From NCBI RefSeq assembly GCF_034929435.1, contig NZ_JAYFUM010000023.1, forward strand, positions 1 to 64,000: a DNA stretch of 64,000 nt, read 5' to 3'. Shown in pieces: positions 47,237 to 56,580 of this stretch. Within the stretch, counting starts at the first letter, position 1, and each line of letters begins with the position of its first letter. The notes below the pieces were generated by a model, which ran no database searches, had not been told where the DNA came from, and worked only from the letters and a program-made list of their open reading frames with translations. Made by a program: the position numbers and the translations under genes. This stretch comes from Arcicella rigui (GTDB lineage Bacteria; Bacteroidota; Bacteroidia; Cytophagales; Spirosomataceae).

Positions 47237-47473
47237 AATCGTATGTTTGGGAGAATTTGTGAATTTGAAAATTTGGTGATTTGAAGATTTGAAAATGCGA
47301 GGTGAATTTGGAAATTTGAAGATTTGAAAATGAGGATTAAAAAGATGAATACCAATCTTTTAATTCATGTTTTCTATAATTCAAATCCCAATCTTTAAAA
47401 TTCATAAATTACCAAATTCAACTCTTATCATCTTTAAATTTTCAAATTGTCATTCATTTTCAAATTAATAAAA
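47237..47473 (-). repeat. Purine/pyrimidine word repeat inside the sus operon
   Basis: The left half (47256-47335) repeats AATTTGAAAATTTG-like words (GATTTGAAGATTTGAAAATG occurs in two variants); the right half (about 47375-47468) carries their complements (CTTTAAATTTTCAAATTGTC, CATTTTCAAATT). Together they can form a long imperfect stem covering the SusD-SusE gap. It may set differential expression or mRNA stability. Confidence 0.65.
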
Positions 47474-49081
47474 CTAATACCCTTGGTTTTGCACCAAGTT
47501 TGGGTTTGATGATAAATCATTTGAAGGTATCGGGAAAAGATTGTACTTGTCTTCCACAGCTCTACCATTGGCAACTCCGCCTTTCCAAACCCACAAGTAC
47601 GCACTGGTCGTGAATTTTTTAAAGCGAATCAAATCCGTTCTGCGATGAGCCTCATAGTATAATTCTCTTCCTCTTTCTGCTAAAATAAAATCAAGCGTCA
47701 GTTGCGAAGCGGTAATATTGCCCGTCGTTTTTCCGCCATAAGCTCTGGTTCTCAATTGGTTGATATAAGTAAGAGCCGTAGCCAAATCGCCACCTGTTCC
47801 ACCTCTTAGCACAGCTTCGGCATAAATCAAATTGATTTCACCCAATCTGAACAAAGGAAAATCAATGTCCGTCCAGTTGCCTGATGGGTCAGCATTAGGA
47901 GCTTTTGCTCCTGTACGGGTTTTATTTCTGTATTTTGTTGAAGAATAACCGTCTGTTCCTGTGTATAAATCTGCCATCAAACGATTTTGACCTACGGTAT
48001 AAAACATCGCTCTTTGGTCGGTATTGCCAGATTCATCACTGAATAAGTCCACAAAATTGTTGGTATGACGCAAACCTCCCCAGTTACCACTCGTTCCCGA
48101 AATATCTCCCGGCACAGCCGCAGGCCCGTGAGTTAAATAAGTAGTACCGCCCCAGTTTTGCGTATGTGTAGCATCGTAAGCAATCATAAAAATATTTTCT
48201 GTGGTATTCAGATGATTGTCTGCCAAAGTCAATTCACGATAGTTGGGATGCAATGAAAAAGATGCTGACTTTATTTTATTACAATAAGTAATGGCTTCCG
48301 TGTATTTTGCCGTTCCCGTATAAACCTCAGCATTCAAATACAAACGAGCTAATAATGCCCAAGCGGCTGGTTTTTCGGCACGTGGGTACTCATTTTGTCC
48401 TTTTGCCAATAAATCATTTTCAATCGCTTTCAATTCTGTTTCGATATAAGTAAACAGTTCTTTTCGCTGAATTTGCTTTGGCAAAGTAGCTCCGATGGCA
48501 TCGTTTTCGGTAACGAAAGGAGGATTTCCGAATAAATCCATCAAAACCCAATATTGATAAGCACGGATAAATCTTGCCTCTGCACGGTACTTTCTGATGT
48601 TTTCGGCATCTGTTCCCGAAATGCCTCTTTTGCTTAGATTTTCGTCAGACGACTGGCGAATAAAATCATTACAAAGCGTAATTTGAAAAAAGGCACGATA
48701 ATAAATTCCGTTGATAATCGGATTCACCGCCGACCAACTCATTTCTTTTAAACCTTTTACGCCTGCATCATTTTGCCAAGTCCAAGCGGCTTCGTCGGTG
48801 GTGAGTTCTTGTAAATTCCAGTATAATCTCAAGAAATCTGAGTTTCCTTCGTCTGAAATAATTTGTGAAGGAATATCTGGACTTCCCGTTCCGCCCGTGT
48901 TACCCGTCAGGGCGAAAGCTGAATATACTTTTGCCAAAGCTTGTTTGTAGCCCAGTGGCGTTTTATACACTGTTTCGGCAGTAATATCATTGGTTGGTAA
49001 CAAATCCAATTTATCAGTACAAGCGTTTGTCATTAAGACCATTACACTTGCTACGGCTATTTTTATATAGTTTAATTTCAT
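47474..49081 (-). CDS. SusD/RagB-family glycan-binding lipoprotein
   Basis: A 535-residue surface lipoprotein from the ATG at 49081 (MKLNYIKIAVASVMVLMTNA); the frame is open ten codons upstream but would overlap SusC. The lipidated Cys is residue 21 (TNACTDK). It has the tetratricopeptide-like helical SusD fold: RAEARFIRAYQYWVLMDLFG, EKPAAWALLARLYLNAEVYT, and C-terminal LAERGRELYYEAHRRTDLIR and FKKF. It caps the SusC channel and selects galactan oligosaccharides. It starts 19 bp after the SusC stop. Confidence 0.95.
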   Translation of the reverse strand: MKLNYIKIAVASVMVLMTNACTDKLDLLPTNDITAETVYKTPLGYKQALAKVYSAFALTGNTGGTGSPDIPSQIISDEGNSDFLRLYWNLQELTTDEAAWTWQNDAGVKGLKEMSWSAVNPIINGIYYRAFFQITLCNDFIRQSSDENLSKRGISGTDAENIRKYRAEARFIRAYQYWVLMDLFGNPPFVTENDAIGATLPKQIQRKELFTYIETELKAIENDLLAKGQNEYPRAEKPAAWALLARLYLNAEVYTGTAKYTEAITYCNKIKSASFSLHPNYRELTLADNHLNTTENIFMIAYDATHTQNWGGTTYLTHGPAAVPGDISGTSGNWGGLRHTNNFVDLFSDESGNTDQRAMFYTVGQNRLMADLYTGTDGYSSTKYRNKTRTGAKAPNADPSGNWTDIDFPLFRLGEINLIYAEAVLRGGTGGDLATALTYINQLRTRAYGGKTTGNITASQLTLDFILAERGRELYYEAHRRTDLIRFKKFTTSAYLWVWKGGVANGRAVEDKYNLFPIPSNDLSSNPNLVQNQGY

Positions 49082-49100
49082 TTTTCTTGTTGAATTTTTA

Positions 49101-52088
49101 TTAAAAATCAAGATTCAATCCTAAAGCAATGGTACGTGGACGTGGATACACATTATTGTCAATTCCCGAAGCTACTTCTGGGTCTAAACCTTTGTATTTT
49201 GTAATCACAAAAACATTCTGAACGCTGGCGTTGATACGTAAATTGGCATTGCTATTTTTCAAGAATTTGCCCAAATCATAACTCAGGTTGGCATTGTCCA
49301 TTCTTAGGAACGAAGCATTTTGGATATAATAATCGCTCAATAATTGTTGGCTATTGCCTTTGAATTGCGTTTCTAAATAATTACTTGAAGCATTGTAAAG
49401 GACGTTATTTCCCAAAATTTGATTCAATACTCCGCTTTGACTAAAGTTATTGTTATACACATAGTTGTCGAACGAAGCACGCATCACAAAACCTAAATTC
49501 CATTTCTTGTAATTCACCGAGTTGCTCAAGCCCAAGAATACTTTGGGTACAGAACTTTTGCCTTTGTAAAGGTCATCTTGATTGATGATGCCATCGCCGT
49601 TTTGGTCAACAAAAACGCCTTCAACAGGTTTTCCTGCTTCGTTATATACTTGTTGGTACAAATTGAAAGTATTTCTACTGAATCCTACGGCATTGATAAA
49701 GGCAAACTGTCCGCCTACACCACCTGCAATGCCACCAGAAGGGAAGCCCGGATAATTTTTATCTTGCGGAATTACCGTTAAGTTGGTAATCGTATTTTTA
49801 TTATAAGTAGCGTTGAAATCTAAATTCCAAGTCAAATTATTTGTTCTGATAATTTGCGTTCCGATGTTAAATTCAATCCCTTTGTTTTCCATTGAGCCAA
49901 CATTTGCCACAATAAAAGCCGTGAAATTCGCTCCGGCAGGCTGAGGAATGTTGTTCAATAAATCTTTGGTGTTTTTTACATAAAAATCAATGCTCCCTTT
50001 TACTCGGTTATCAAAGAAACCATAATCTAAAGCAATGTTTTTTGAAGCTGTTTCTTCCCATTTACGATTGCTGTAAAAACCGCCCGGACGATAACCTTGA
50101 TAATAAGTATCGCCAAATTGATAAGCAGCATTTGCGGCACTCAAAGCAAAATAAGAGTAATAATCATAGTTCCCGATGCCATCTTGCTGACCCGTAACGC
50201 CATAGCTTGTACGAAGTTTAAGGGCTGAAATTACTTTACTGCCTGCCAAGAAAGCTTCATCTTTGATGTTCCAAGCCAAAGCGATAGAAGGGAAAAGTCC
50301 CCATCTGTTGGCAGGTGCAAAGCGAGAAGAACCATCACGGCGAAGCGTTGCCGTTAGAAAGTAACGGTCATTCAAAGAATAATTCGCACGACCGAAGAAG
50401 GAAATCAACGTATTTTCGGGCTTATCGAATGGAAAAGCGGGGTCAGTATTGGGGTACTTCACACCCGCTGCATTGTAACTTGCGTAATTATAATTAGTGG
50501 TTTGGTAATTATTAAACGAGTATCCAGCCATCACATCAAACTTACTTTTGATGGCTTTCAATTCTTTGGCATAGTTCAAGTAAAATTCTAAAAGTGTATT
50601 TTGTTTCGTTTGTTTATAAGTATTGTTCGTTCCGCCAACGCCACCTGCTACATAACCAATGGCTGCACTGTCTGAAACATAAACCGTTCCTGCTCCTTTT
50701 GATACATCGTAACCAATGTTTAAATTGGCTCTTAGTTCTGGCAAGAAATGGAATTTGTAATCAAACTGAATATTGCCGATACTTCTTTGTGGCGTACTTT
50801 CATCAAAACGTTGTTCTAATTGCCCCAGTGGATTTCTGCCTGCCAAATTCACTAAACCTGTGGCACTGGTTTTATCCAACCATTCAAAGTAACCGCCAAA
50901 TCTTTCAGGATTTTCAGTAGCGTAAACGGGTTGCGTTGGGTCGAAACTGATGGCTGAACCGATTGCCCCCAAAGCCGCAAATCTTGCCTTTTGCATACTT
51001 CCTTTCAAGCTAATATCTACTTTTAAATGATTGTCAAAAAAAGTAGGATTCAAAGCAATGGACAAAGAGGTTCTTTGTAATTTATCTGTTTTTAAAACTC
51101 CCGTTTGGTTCTGAAATCCTAAGGAAATTCTGTATGGCAATTTTGCTACTTCTCCGCCCAAACTTAGGTTATTGTCGGTCATGAATGCCGTTTGGTAAAT
51201 TACATCTTGCCAGTTTGTATTGGCTTTGCCAAGCATCATTTTTTGGGCAGCCGTTCCTTTTTCGTTCACAATAGCACGAAATTCATCGGCACTCAAAACA
51301 CTTACTTGCTTGGTAATACTTGAAGTAGAGTTTGTCGAAGAAAAATTCACTCGCATTGCTCCACTTTTTCCTTTTTTAGTCGTGATGATAATTACACCGT
51401 TTGAAGCTCTTGTGCCATAAATCGCTGCCGCCGAAGCATCTTTCAACACCGTGAAAGTTTCAATATCGTTTGGATTGATAAAACTTAATGGATTCGACGC
51501 TCCAGAAATACCGCCTTCGCCTTCCAAAGGCACGCCATCAATCACAAACAAAGGATTGTTACTGGCACTCAGCGACGAACCGCCACGAATACGAATGGTA
51601 CTTCCTGCTCCAGGCTGACCGCTATTTGAAATGATAGAAACACCCGGTACTTTTCCAGCTATCAATTGCTCAGGTGTAGTGATTGCCCCCGTCTGAAAAT
51701 CTTTGGCAGTAATGGTCGTCACTGCTCCTGTCAAATCTTTTTTACGTGATGTTCCATAGCCTACTACCACTACTTCGTCTAAAGCAGTGTTGTTGATAGT
51801 CATCACTACGTTTATCGTGGTAGCCGTACTTACTGGCACTTCTAATTTGCTATAACCAATAGAACTAAATACTAAAATATCGCCTGTTGTAGCCTTTATT
51901 TTAAATTCTCCTTTGGCATCGCTAATGGCTGCCGTCTTCTTATTTTTCACCGTGATACTTACTCCAGGAATACTCGATTCTGCCGAATCTACTACCTTTC
52001 CTGCTATCAATCTGTCTTGTGCATTGGCATTTAGATTGCTTAAAATACTCATGACTATCAAGACATAGTACAGTAATTTTTTTCTCAT
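49101..52088 (-). CDS. SusC/RagA-family TonB-linked outer membrane transporter
   Basis: A 995-residue outer-membrane transporter from the ATG at 52088 (MRKKLLYYVLIVMSILSNLN), which gives a standard signal peptide ending NANAQ; an open frame extends 30 codons upstream without signal features. After a carboxypeptidase-like domain (about 28-105) come the TonB box region (LDEVVVVGYGTSRKKDLTGA, the SusC signature), the plug (PGVSIISNSGQPGAGSTIRI) and a 22-strand barrel ending in NLDF. It imports galactan oligosaccharides together with SusD. A candidate promoter lies 46-53 bp upstream of this start, and the divergent hybrid regulator gene is adjacent. Confidence 0.95.
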   Translation of the reverse strand: MRKKLLYYVLIVMSILSNLNANAQDRLIAGKVVDSAESSIPGVSITVKNKKTAAISDAKGEFKIKATTGDILVFSSIGYSKLEVPVSTATTINVVMTINNTALDEVVVVGYGTSRKKDLTGAVTTITAKDFQTGAITTPEQLIAGKVPGVSIISNSGQPGAGSTIRIRGGSSLSASNNPLFVIDGVPLEGEGGISGASNPLSFINPNDIETFTVLKDASAAAIYGTRASNGVIIITTKKGKSGAMRVNFSSTNSTSSITKQVSVLSADEFRAIVNEKGTAAQKMMLGKANTNWQDVIYQTAFMTDNNLSLGGEVAKLPYRISLGFQNQTGVLKTDKLQRTSLSIALNPTFFDNHLKVDISLKGSMQKARFAALGAIGSAISFDPTQPVYATENPERFGGYFEWLDKTSATGLVNLAGRNPLGQLEQRFDESTPQRSIGNIQFDYKFHFLPELRANLNIGYDVSKGAGTVYVSDSAAIGYVAGGVGGTNNTYKQTKQNTLLEFYLNYAKELKAIKSKFDVMAGYSFNNYQTTNYNYASYNAAGVKYPNTDPAFPFDKPENTLISFFGRANYSLNDRYFLTATLRRDGSSRFAPANRWGLFPSIALAWNIKDEAFLAGSKVISALKLRTSYGVTGQQDGIGNYDYYSYFALSAANAAYQFGDTYYQGYRPGGFYSNRKWEETASKNIALDYGFFDNRVKGSIDFYVKNTKDLLNNIPQPAGANFTAFIVANVGSMENKGIEFNIGTQIIRTNNLTWNLDFNATYNKNTITNLTVIPQDKNYPGFPSGGIAGGVGGQFAFINAVGFSRNTFNLYQQVYNEAGKPVEGVFVDQNGDGIINQDDLYKGKSSVPKVFLGLSNSVNYKKWNLGFVMRASFDNYVYNNNFSQSGVLNQILGNNVLYNASSNYLETQFKGNSQQLLSDYYIQNASFLRMDNANLSYDLGKFLKNSNANLRINASVQNVFVITKYKGLDPEVASGIDNNVYPRPRTIALGLNLDF

Positions 52089-52133
52089 CTCCATTCTTAT
52101 TATAAATAAAATACTATTAATTATTTTAAAAGT

Positions 52134-52141
52134 CAAAATTA
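52134..52141 (-). promoter_or_regulatory. Candidate minus-7 promoter box of the sus operon
   Basis: On the minus strand this reads TAATTTTG, a perfect match to the Bacteroidota TAnnTTTG element. It would place transcription start near 52127, about 40 bases before the SusC ATG. No TTTG is found at minus 33, which suits a promoter that needs an activator. Confidence 0.6.
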
Positions 52142-52177
52142 GAGAGGATTTTTTGCTCAGATTTATCTCAGCAATCA

Positions 52178-52205
52178 TAATTTTGGTGCTATTGTTCTAA
52201 TTTTG
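52178..52205. promoter_or_regulatory. Two TAATTTTGG direct repeats, possible regulator site
   Basis: TAATTTTGG occurs at 52178-52186 and again at 52198-52206, exactly 20 bp apart (about two helical turns). Seen from SusC they lie roughly 37-65 bp upstream of the minus-7 box, a usual activator position. They could bind the AraC-type domain of the divergent regulator. Alternatively, either could be a plus-strand TAnnTTTG box for that regulator's own gene. Confidence 0.45.
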
Positions 52206-52373
52206 GAGAATGAATGGTTCAACACAAAAAATGATTTATTTTAGATGAAGTATTCTTACTGAATTGTGAATGGCATTTGTGAATTTGTAATCCTAAGACA
52301 ATTCAATACTGATACTCAATCATTTTTTCATTAAAATTCAAAACACAACATTCACAAATCAGCAATCTTTTTA

Positions 52374-55300
52374 ATGTTCCCAATCAAGCCAATTACTTTT
52401 ATCCTTCGTTTTACTTTCCTATACTTTTGCTTAGGTCACATTACTTTTGCTCAAATTCCGAACTTAAAATTCAAGCATATCACCAACGAACAGGGGCTTT
52501 CAAACAGCACCATCGAAAGTATTTATCAGGATAGTCGTGGCTTTATTTGGTTTGGTACAAGGGACGGTTTGAACCGCTACGACGGCAACGAAATGGTGGT
52601 TTTTAAGAATGACCCCAAAGACGAAAAAAGTATCAGCGATAATTATATTACCTATATTCAAGAAGACAGAAACAGCAATTTATGGATTGGAACAATCAAC
52701 GGACTCAACCGTTTTGATGAGCGAAAAAATACTTTTACTCGCTTCAACCATACTGCCAACAAAACCAAAAGTATTAGCGATAATTATATTACCTGTATCA
52801 AAAATGACAGTAAAAATCGTCTGTGGATTTGTACACACAATGGCATAAACCTTTTGAAGGAAGACACAATTTTTGTTGCTTTTCAGCATCAAAAATCAGC
52901 AAGCAATACACTGTCTAATAATCGTGTGAATTGTTTTTTTGAAGACAGTAATCATAATTTTTGGGTTGGAACAGAAAGCGGTATTCAGCTTTTTGAAGTA
53001 TCAAGTGGCACTTTCAGAGAAATTGAAGCTTTCAAAAATCTTCCTTTTTCGCTAAAATCTTATGCTGTTAATTGCATCAATGAAGACCGACAAGGTAATC
53101 TTTTAATCGGTACAAATGGCAATGGATTGATTATTTACAATCATCAACTCAATACCATTAAACAGTACAGTCACCAAGAAACGGTAGCGAAATCGCTTGG
53201 AAATAATTTAGTAAAAACCATTTTGGTGGATGCCAAAAAGAATATTTGGGTTGGTTGTATCAATGGAGGTCTCAATCTTTTCGACCCAGTTTCGGGTATT
53301 TTCTTTAATTATCAGTACAGACCCGATGAACCCAAAAGCCTTTCTCAAAGAACGGTTTCGGCTTTGTTTGAAGACAATCAGGGCAATCTTTGGGTTGGTA
53401 CGCACCGTGGCGGAATCAATTTATATATGCCACAAACAGAAAAATTTACGCTTTACCGACAAGAACCCAACTTAAACAGTTTGAGCTACAACGATGTAAA
53501 AGCCTTTTGTGAAGACAGTTTCGGTAATATTTGGATTGGCACAGATGGCGGTGGACTGAATTTATTCAACCGAAAAAATAATTCTTTCAAACACTTCAAA
53601 TACAGTCCTTTCAATAAAAATTCTATTGGCTCAAACGAAGTATTAGACATTCACGAAGACAAAAAGGGGAATTTATGGATAGCCACTTGGGGCGGTGGTT
53701 TGAGTTTGTACAACCGTTCAAGCAATACTTTTACTCGTTTTTTGAATAATCCTGCCGATAAAAATAGCGTTAGTTCAAATTACATTCAGCAAATTTTTGA
53801 AGACAGTCATCAAAACCTTTGGGTAGCAACCTACTTTGGTGGTTTGAATTTGTTGAATGCTGAAACAAAACAATTTACTCGTTTGGTTTATGGAAAAAAT
53901 AATCGCTCGCAGTTATTCGGAAATAATATTATTGCCATCAACGAAGACAAAAAAGGTAATATTTGGATAGGTACAGACGACGGCGGACTAAATCGCTACA
54001 ATACTTCAACGCAAACTTTTACGCATTACTTCAATAACGAAAGTAAAAAACCTGATTTAAGAGTCATTTTTATTGACAAAAAAGGCAGGGTTTGGGTTGG
54101 TCAAAAAGGATTATACTTATTCGATGAAGCCGAGAATACGTTTAAAATTTTCAGTGAAAAGGCAAATCTTGATACCGAATTTATCAAAGGAATGGTAGAA
54201 GATACCGAAGGAAATTTCTGGATTGCTACTTCAAACGGCATCACTAAAATCAATCCTGAAACAAAGCTTGCCAAAAAATATAATACTGTTGATGGTCTGC
54301 AAGGACTTGAATTTGAAGCAAATGCCTTTTTAATGACTAAAGACGGACAAGTATTTTTTGGAGGCGTAAATGGTTTTAATACTTTTTATCCGCAAAAAAT
54401 CACGACAAATACTTTTACGCCACCCGTTTATATTACTGATTTTCAGATTTTTAATAAAAAAGTAGCTATTGGCGAAGACACTCCATTGGATGAAGACATC
54501 AGTTTTGCCAAAACTATCGACCTTTCTTACAAAGAATCTACTTTTTCGTTTGGCTTTGCTGCCTTGAATTTTACCGCATCTGAAAACAATCAATATGCTT
54601 ATAAATTAGAAAATTGGGACAAAGATTGGATTTACGTGAGCAAAGAAAAAAAGGCATCTTATACCAATGTGAGTCCGGGAAATTATACTTTTCAAATCAA
54701 AGCAAGTAATAATGATGGTATTTGGAATGAAAAAATTTATCAGCTCGAAGTACATATTTCGCCACCATTTTGGGAAACTTGGTGGTTTAGAATCCTTACG
54801 GCTTTGGCGATTTTTAGCGGTATCATAGCATTTTACAATTTCAAAAGAAGGTTAGAAATTCAACAATTACAAGAGCAGAAAAAAGAAGAAATTCATCAAG
54901 AACAATTGCAGTTTTTTACCAATATTTCACATGAATTTCGCACGCCTTTATCGCTGATTTTGGGGCCTTTAGAAAAACTAAAAAAGGAATTTCCCAATTC
55001 GCCTGCACATCCATATTATGATTTGATGTACCGAAACGCCAACCGTTTGATTGGACTTATCAATGAATTGATGGATTTCAGAAAAGTAGAATCGGGTGTA
55101 TTGAAACTAAATGTGATGCAAGGCAATATCAATACTTTTCTGAAAGAAATCTCTGATGAGTTTGCAGATTTGGCACAGGAAAAGCAAATCAATTTTGAAG
55201 TACTTGAAGAAAATAAGTTAATAGAAACGTGGTTCGACCGACAAATTTTAGAAAAAATCATCATCAATTTATTAAGCAATGCCTTTAAATACATCGACAA

Positions 55301-56525
55301 TGGCAGGCATATCACACTACAAGTATTGGATACGCTCGAAAATCATAAAGCACTGTATAGCAATGAATTGAAAATTTTGAATGAATATAAAAGTTCAAAA
55401 TACTTGTACATCAGAGTTGCCGACGATGGCATCGGGATTTCTAAGGAATCAATCTCTAATTTGTTTGAACGTTATTACAAAACGACTGAAACGCATTTGG
55501 GTTCGGGCATTGGTTTGGCATTTGTCAAAAGCCTGACCAAGCTACACAAAGGCAGTATTTGGGTGTATAGCGAGAAAGACAAAGGCACGGAAATTATCAT
55601 TGGCATTCCTTGTAAAAGGGAAGATTACGATGAAAAAGAACTTTGGATTAAAAACAAAGACGTATTCGTAAAGCTTGAAAGTATCAGTACAAAGTCTGTT
55701 GACAATCTGACGAATCAGGATGAAGTAAAGGAGAAATCTAAAACAAAAGCGACGGAAGAACTCAACAAAGCAACCATTTTGTTGGTAGATGACAACGACG
55801 AGCTAAGAAGTTTTTTAAAAGAAACACTCAGTAAAAATTACAAAATTATAGAGGCACTCAACGGACAATTGGGTTATGAAAAGGCAAAAGAAACTTTTCC
55901 AGACTTGATTATCAGCGATGTGATGATGCCCGTAATGAATGGTAATATTTTTTGTAAAAAAGTAAAAGAAGACGATGAAATTAGTCATATCCCATTTTTG
56001 ATGCTGACAGCAAAAGATGGGACAGAATCGAAAATTGAGGGCGTAGAATCTGGCGCAGATTTTTACTTTTCAAAGCCTATCAGCATTGAATTATTGGAAT
56101 TGACGATTAAAAATATCTTTATTCAAAAACAAAAACTCAAAGAAAAGTACGGAAACGACCAGTTGACCGAAGTAGTGGAATTGGCTCATTCACAGAAAGA
56201 TAAAGCCTTTTTGATGGAATTGATTGAGATGATTGAAGCTCATTTAAGCAACCCTGAAATGAATATTGATTATATCTGCTCGCAAATGGGCATGAGCCGC
56301 ACGAAATTATATACCAAAGTAAAAGAATTGACAGGACAAGCCATTGGGGATTTTATCCGAACCATTCGTTTGAAAAAAGCCGTTCAACTAATGACCCAAG
56401 AAAATATGGCTATTGCCGAAGTAATGTACAATGTTGGCATCCAAACGCAATCGTACTTTACGAAGGCTTTTAAAAATGAATTTGGCAAAACGCCAATGCA
56501 GTTTTTGAAGGATTTAAAGAAGTGA
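52374..56525 (+). CDS. Hybrid two-component system sensor/regulator
   Basis: A 1383-residue one-piece signal transducer. The signal peptide is 1-26, then 14 or so two-component propeller repeats (about 30-680; recurring GNIWIGTDGGGLN-type motifs) form two beta-propellers. A Y_Y_Y domain covers about 690-800 and a membrane helix about 804-824. The histidine kinase has phospho-acceptor His853 in NISHEFRTPLSLILG, an N-box NLLSNAFKYI and the ATP-lid blocks DDGIGIS and GSGIGLAF. The receiver domain has phospho-acceptor Asp1182 in LIISDVMMPVMNG, and a C-terminal AraC-type DNA-binding domain covers about 1280-1383. It should sense galactan-derived oligosaccharide in the periplasm and activate the divergent SusCDE-GH53 operon. 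Confidence 0.95.
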   Translation: MFPIKPITFILRFTFLYFCLGHITFAQIPNLKFKHITNEQGLSNSTIESIYQDSRGFIWFGTRDGLNRYDGNEMVVFKNDPKDEKSISDNYITYIQEDRNSNLWIGTINGLNRFDERKNTFTRFNHTANKTKSISDNYITCIKNDSKNRLWICTHNGINLLKEDTIFVAFQHQKSASNTLSNNRVNCFFEDSNHNFWVGTESGIQLFEVSSGTFREIEAFKNLPFSLKSYAVNCINEDRQGNLLIGTNGNGLIIYNHQLNTIKQYSHQETVAKSLGNNLVKTILVDAKKNIWVGCINGGLNLFDPVSGIFFNYQYRPDEPKSLSQRTVSALFEDNQGNLWVGTHRGGINLYMPQTEKFTLYRQEPNLNSLSYNDVKAFCEDSFGNIWIGTDGGGLNLFNRKNNSFKHFKYSPFNKNSIGSNEVLDIHEDKKGNLWIATWGGGLSLYNRSSNTFTRFLNNPADKNSVSSNYIQQIFEDSHQNLWVATYFGGLNLLNAETKQFTRLVYGKNNRSQLFGNNIIAINEDKKGNIWIGTDDGGLNRYNTSTQTFTHYFNNESKKPDLRVIFIDKKGRVWVGQKGLYLFDEAENTFKIFSEKANLDTEFIKGMVEDTEGNFWIATSNGITKINPETKLAKKYNTVDGLQGLEFEANAFLMTKDGQVFFGGVNGFNTFYPQKITTNTFTPPVYITDFQIFNKKVAIGEDTPLDEDISFAKTIDLSYKESTFSFGFAALNFTASENNQYAYKLENWDKDWIYVSKEKKASYTNVSPGNYTFQIKASNNDGIWNEKIYQLEVHISPPFWETWWFRILTALAIFSGIIAFYNFKRRLEIQQLQEQKKEEIHQEQLQFFTNISHEFRTPLSLILGPLEKLKKEFPNSPAHPYYDLMYRNANRLIGLINELMDFRKVESGVLKLNVMQGNINTFLKEISDEFADLAQEKQINFEVLEENKLIETWFDRQILEKIIINLLSNAFKYIDNGRHITLQVLDTLENHKALYSNELKILNEYKSSKYLYIRVADDGIGISKESISNLFERYYKTTETHLGSGIGLAFVKSLTKLHKGSIWVYSEKDKGTEIIIGIPCKREDYDEKELWIKNKDVFVKLESISTKSVDNLTNQDEVKEKSKTKATEELNKATILLVDDNDELRSFLKETLSKNYKIIEALNGQLGYEKAKETFPDLIISDVMMPVMNGNIFCKKVKEDDEISHIPFLMLTAKDGTESKIEGVESGADFYFSKPISIELLELTIKNIFIQKQKLKEKYGNDQLTEVVELAHSQKDKAFLMELIEMIEAHLSNPEMNIDYICSQMGMSRTKLYTKVKELTGQAIGDFIRTIRLKKAVQLMTQENMAIAEVMYNVGIQTQSYFTKAFKNEFGKTPMQFLKDLKK

Positions 56526-56537
56526 TTTGTGCGATAA

Positions 56538-56580
56538 CGATTGGATTTTCGCCCTATTCTTTTGTTAGAAAATCCAATCG
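56538..56580. terminator. Bidirectional terminator overlapping hipT end
   Basis: A 12-bp stem CGATTGGATTTT (56538-56549) with 56569-56580. The right arm lies inside the last codons of the minus-strand hipT-like gene (encoding RLDF). It separates the convergent regulator and toxin operon. Confidence 0.65.

Noticed and set aside
47237..47473. CRISPR-like array in the repeat-rich spacer
   Set aside because: The repeats are short, degenerate words with no constant spacer length and no unique spacers; no cas genes are in the window.
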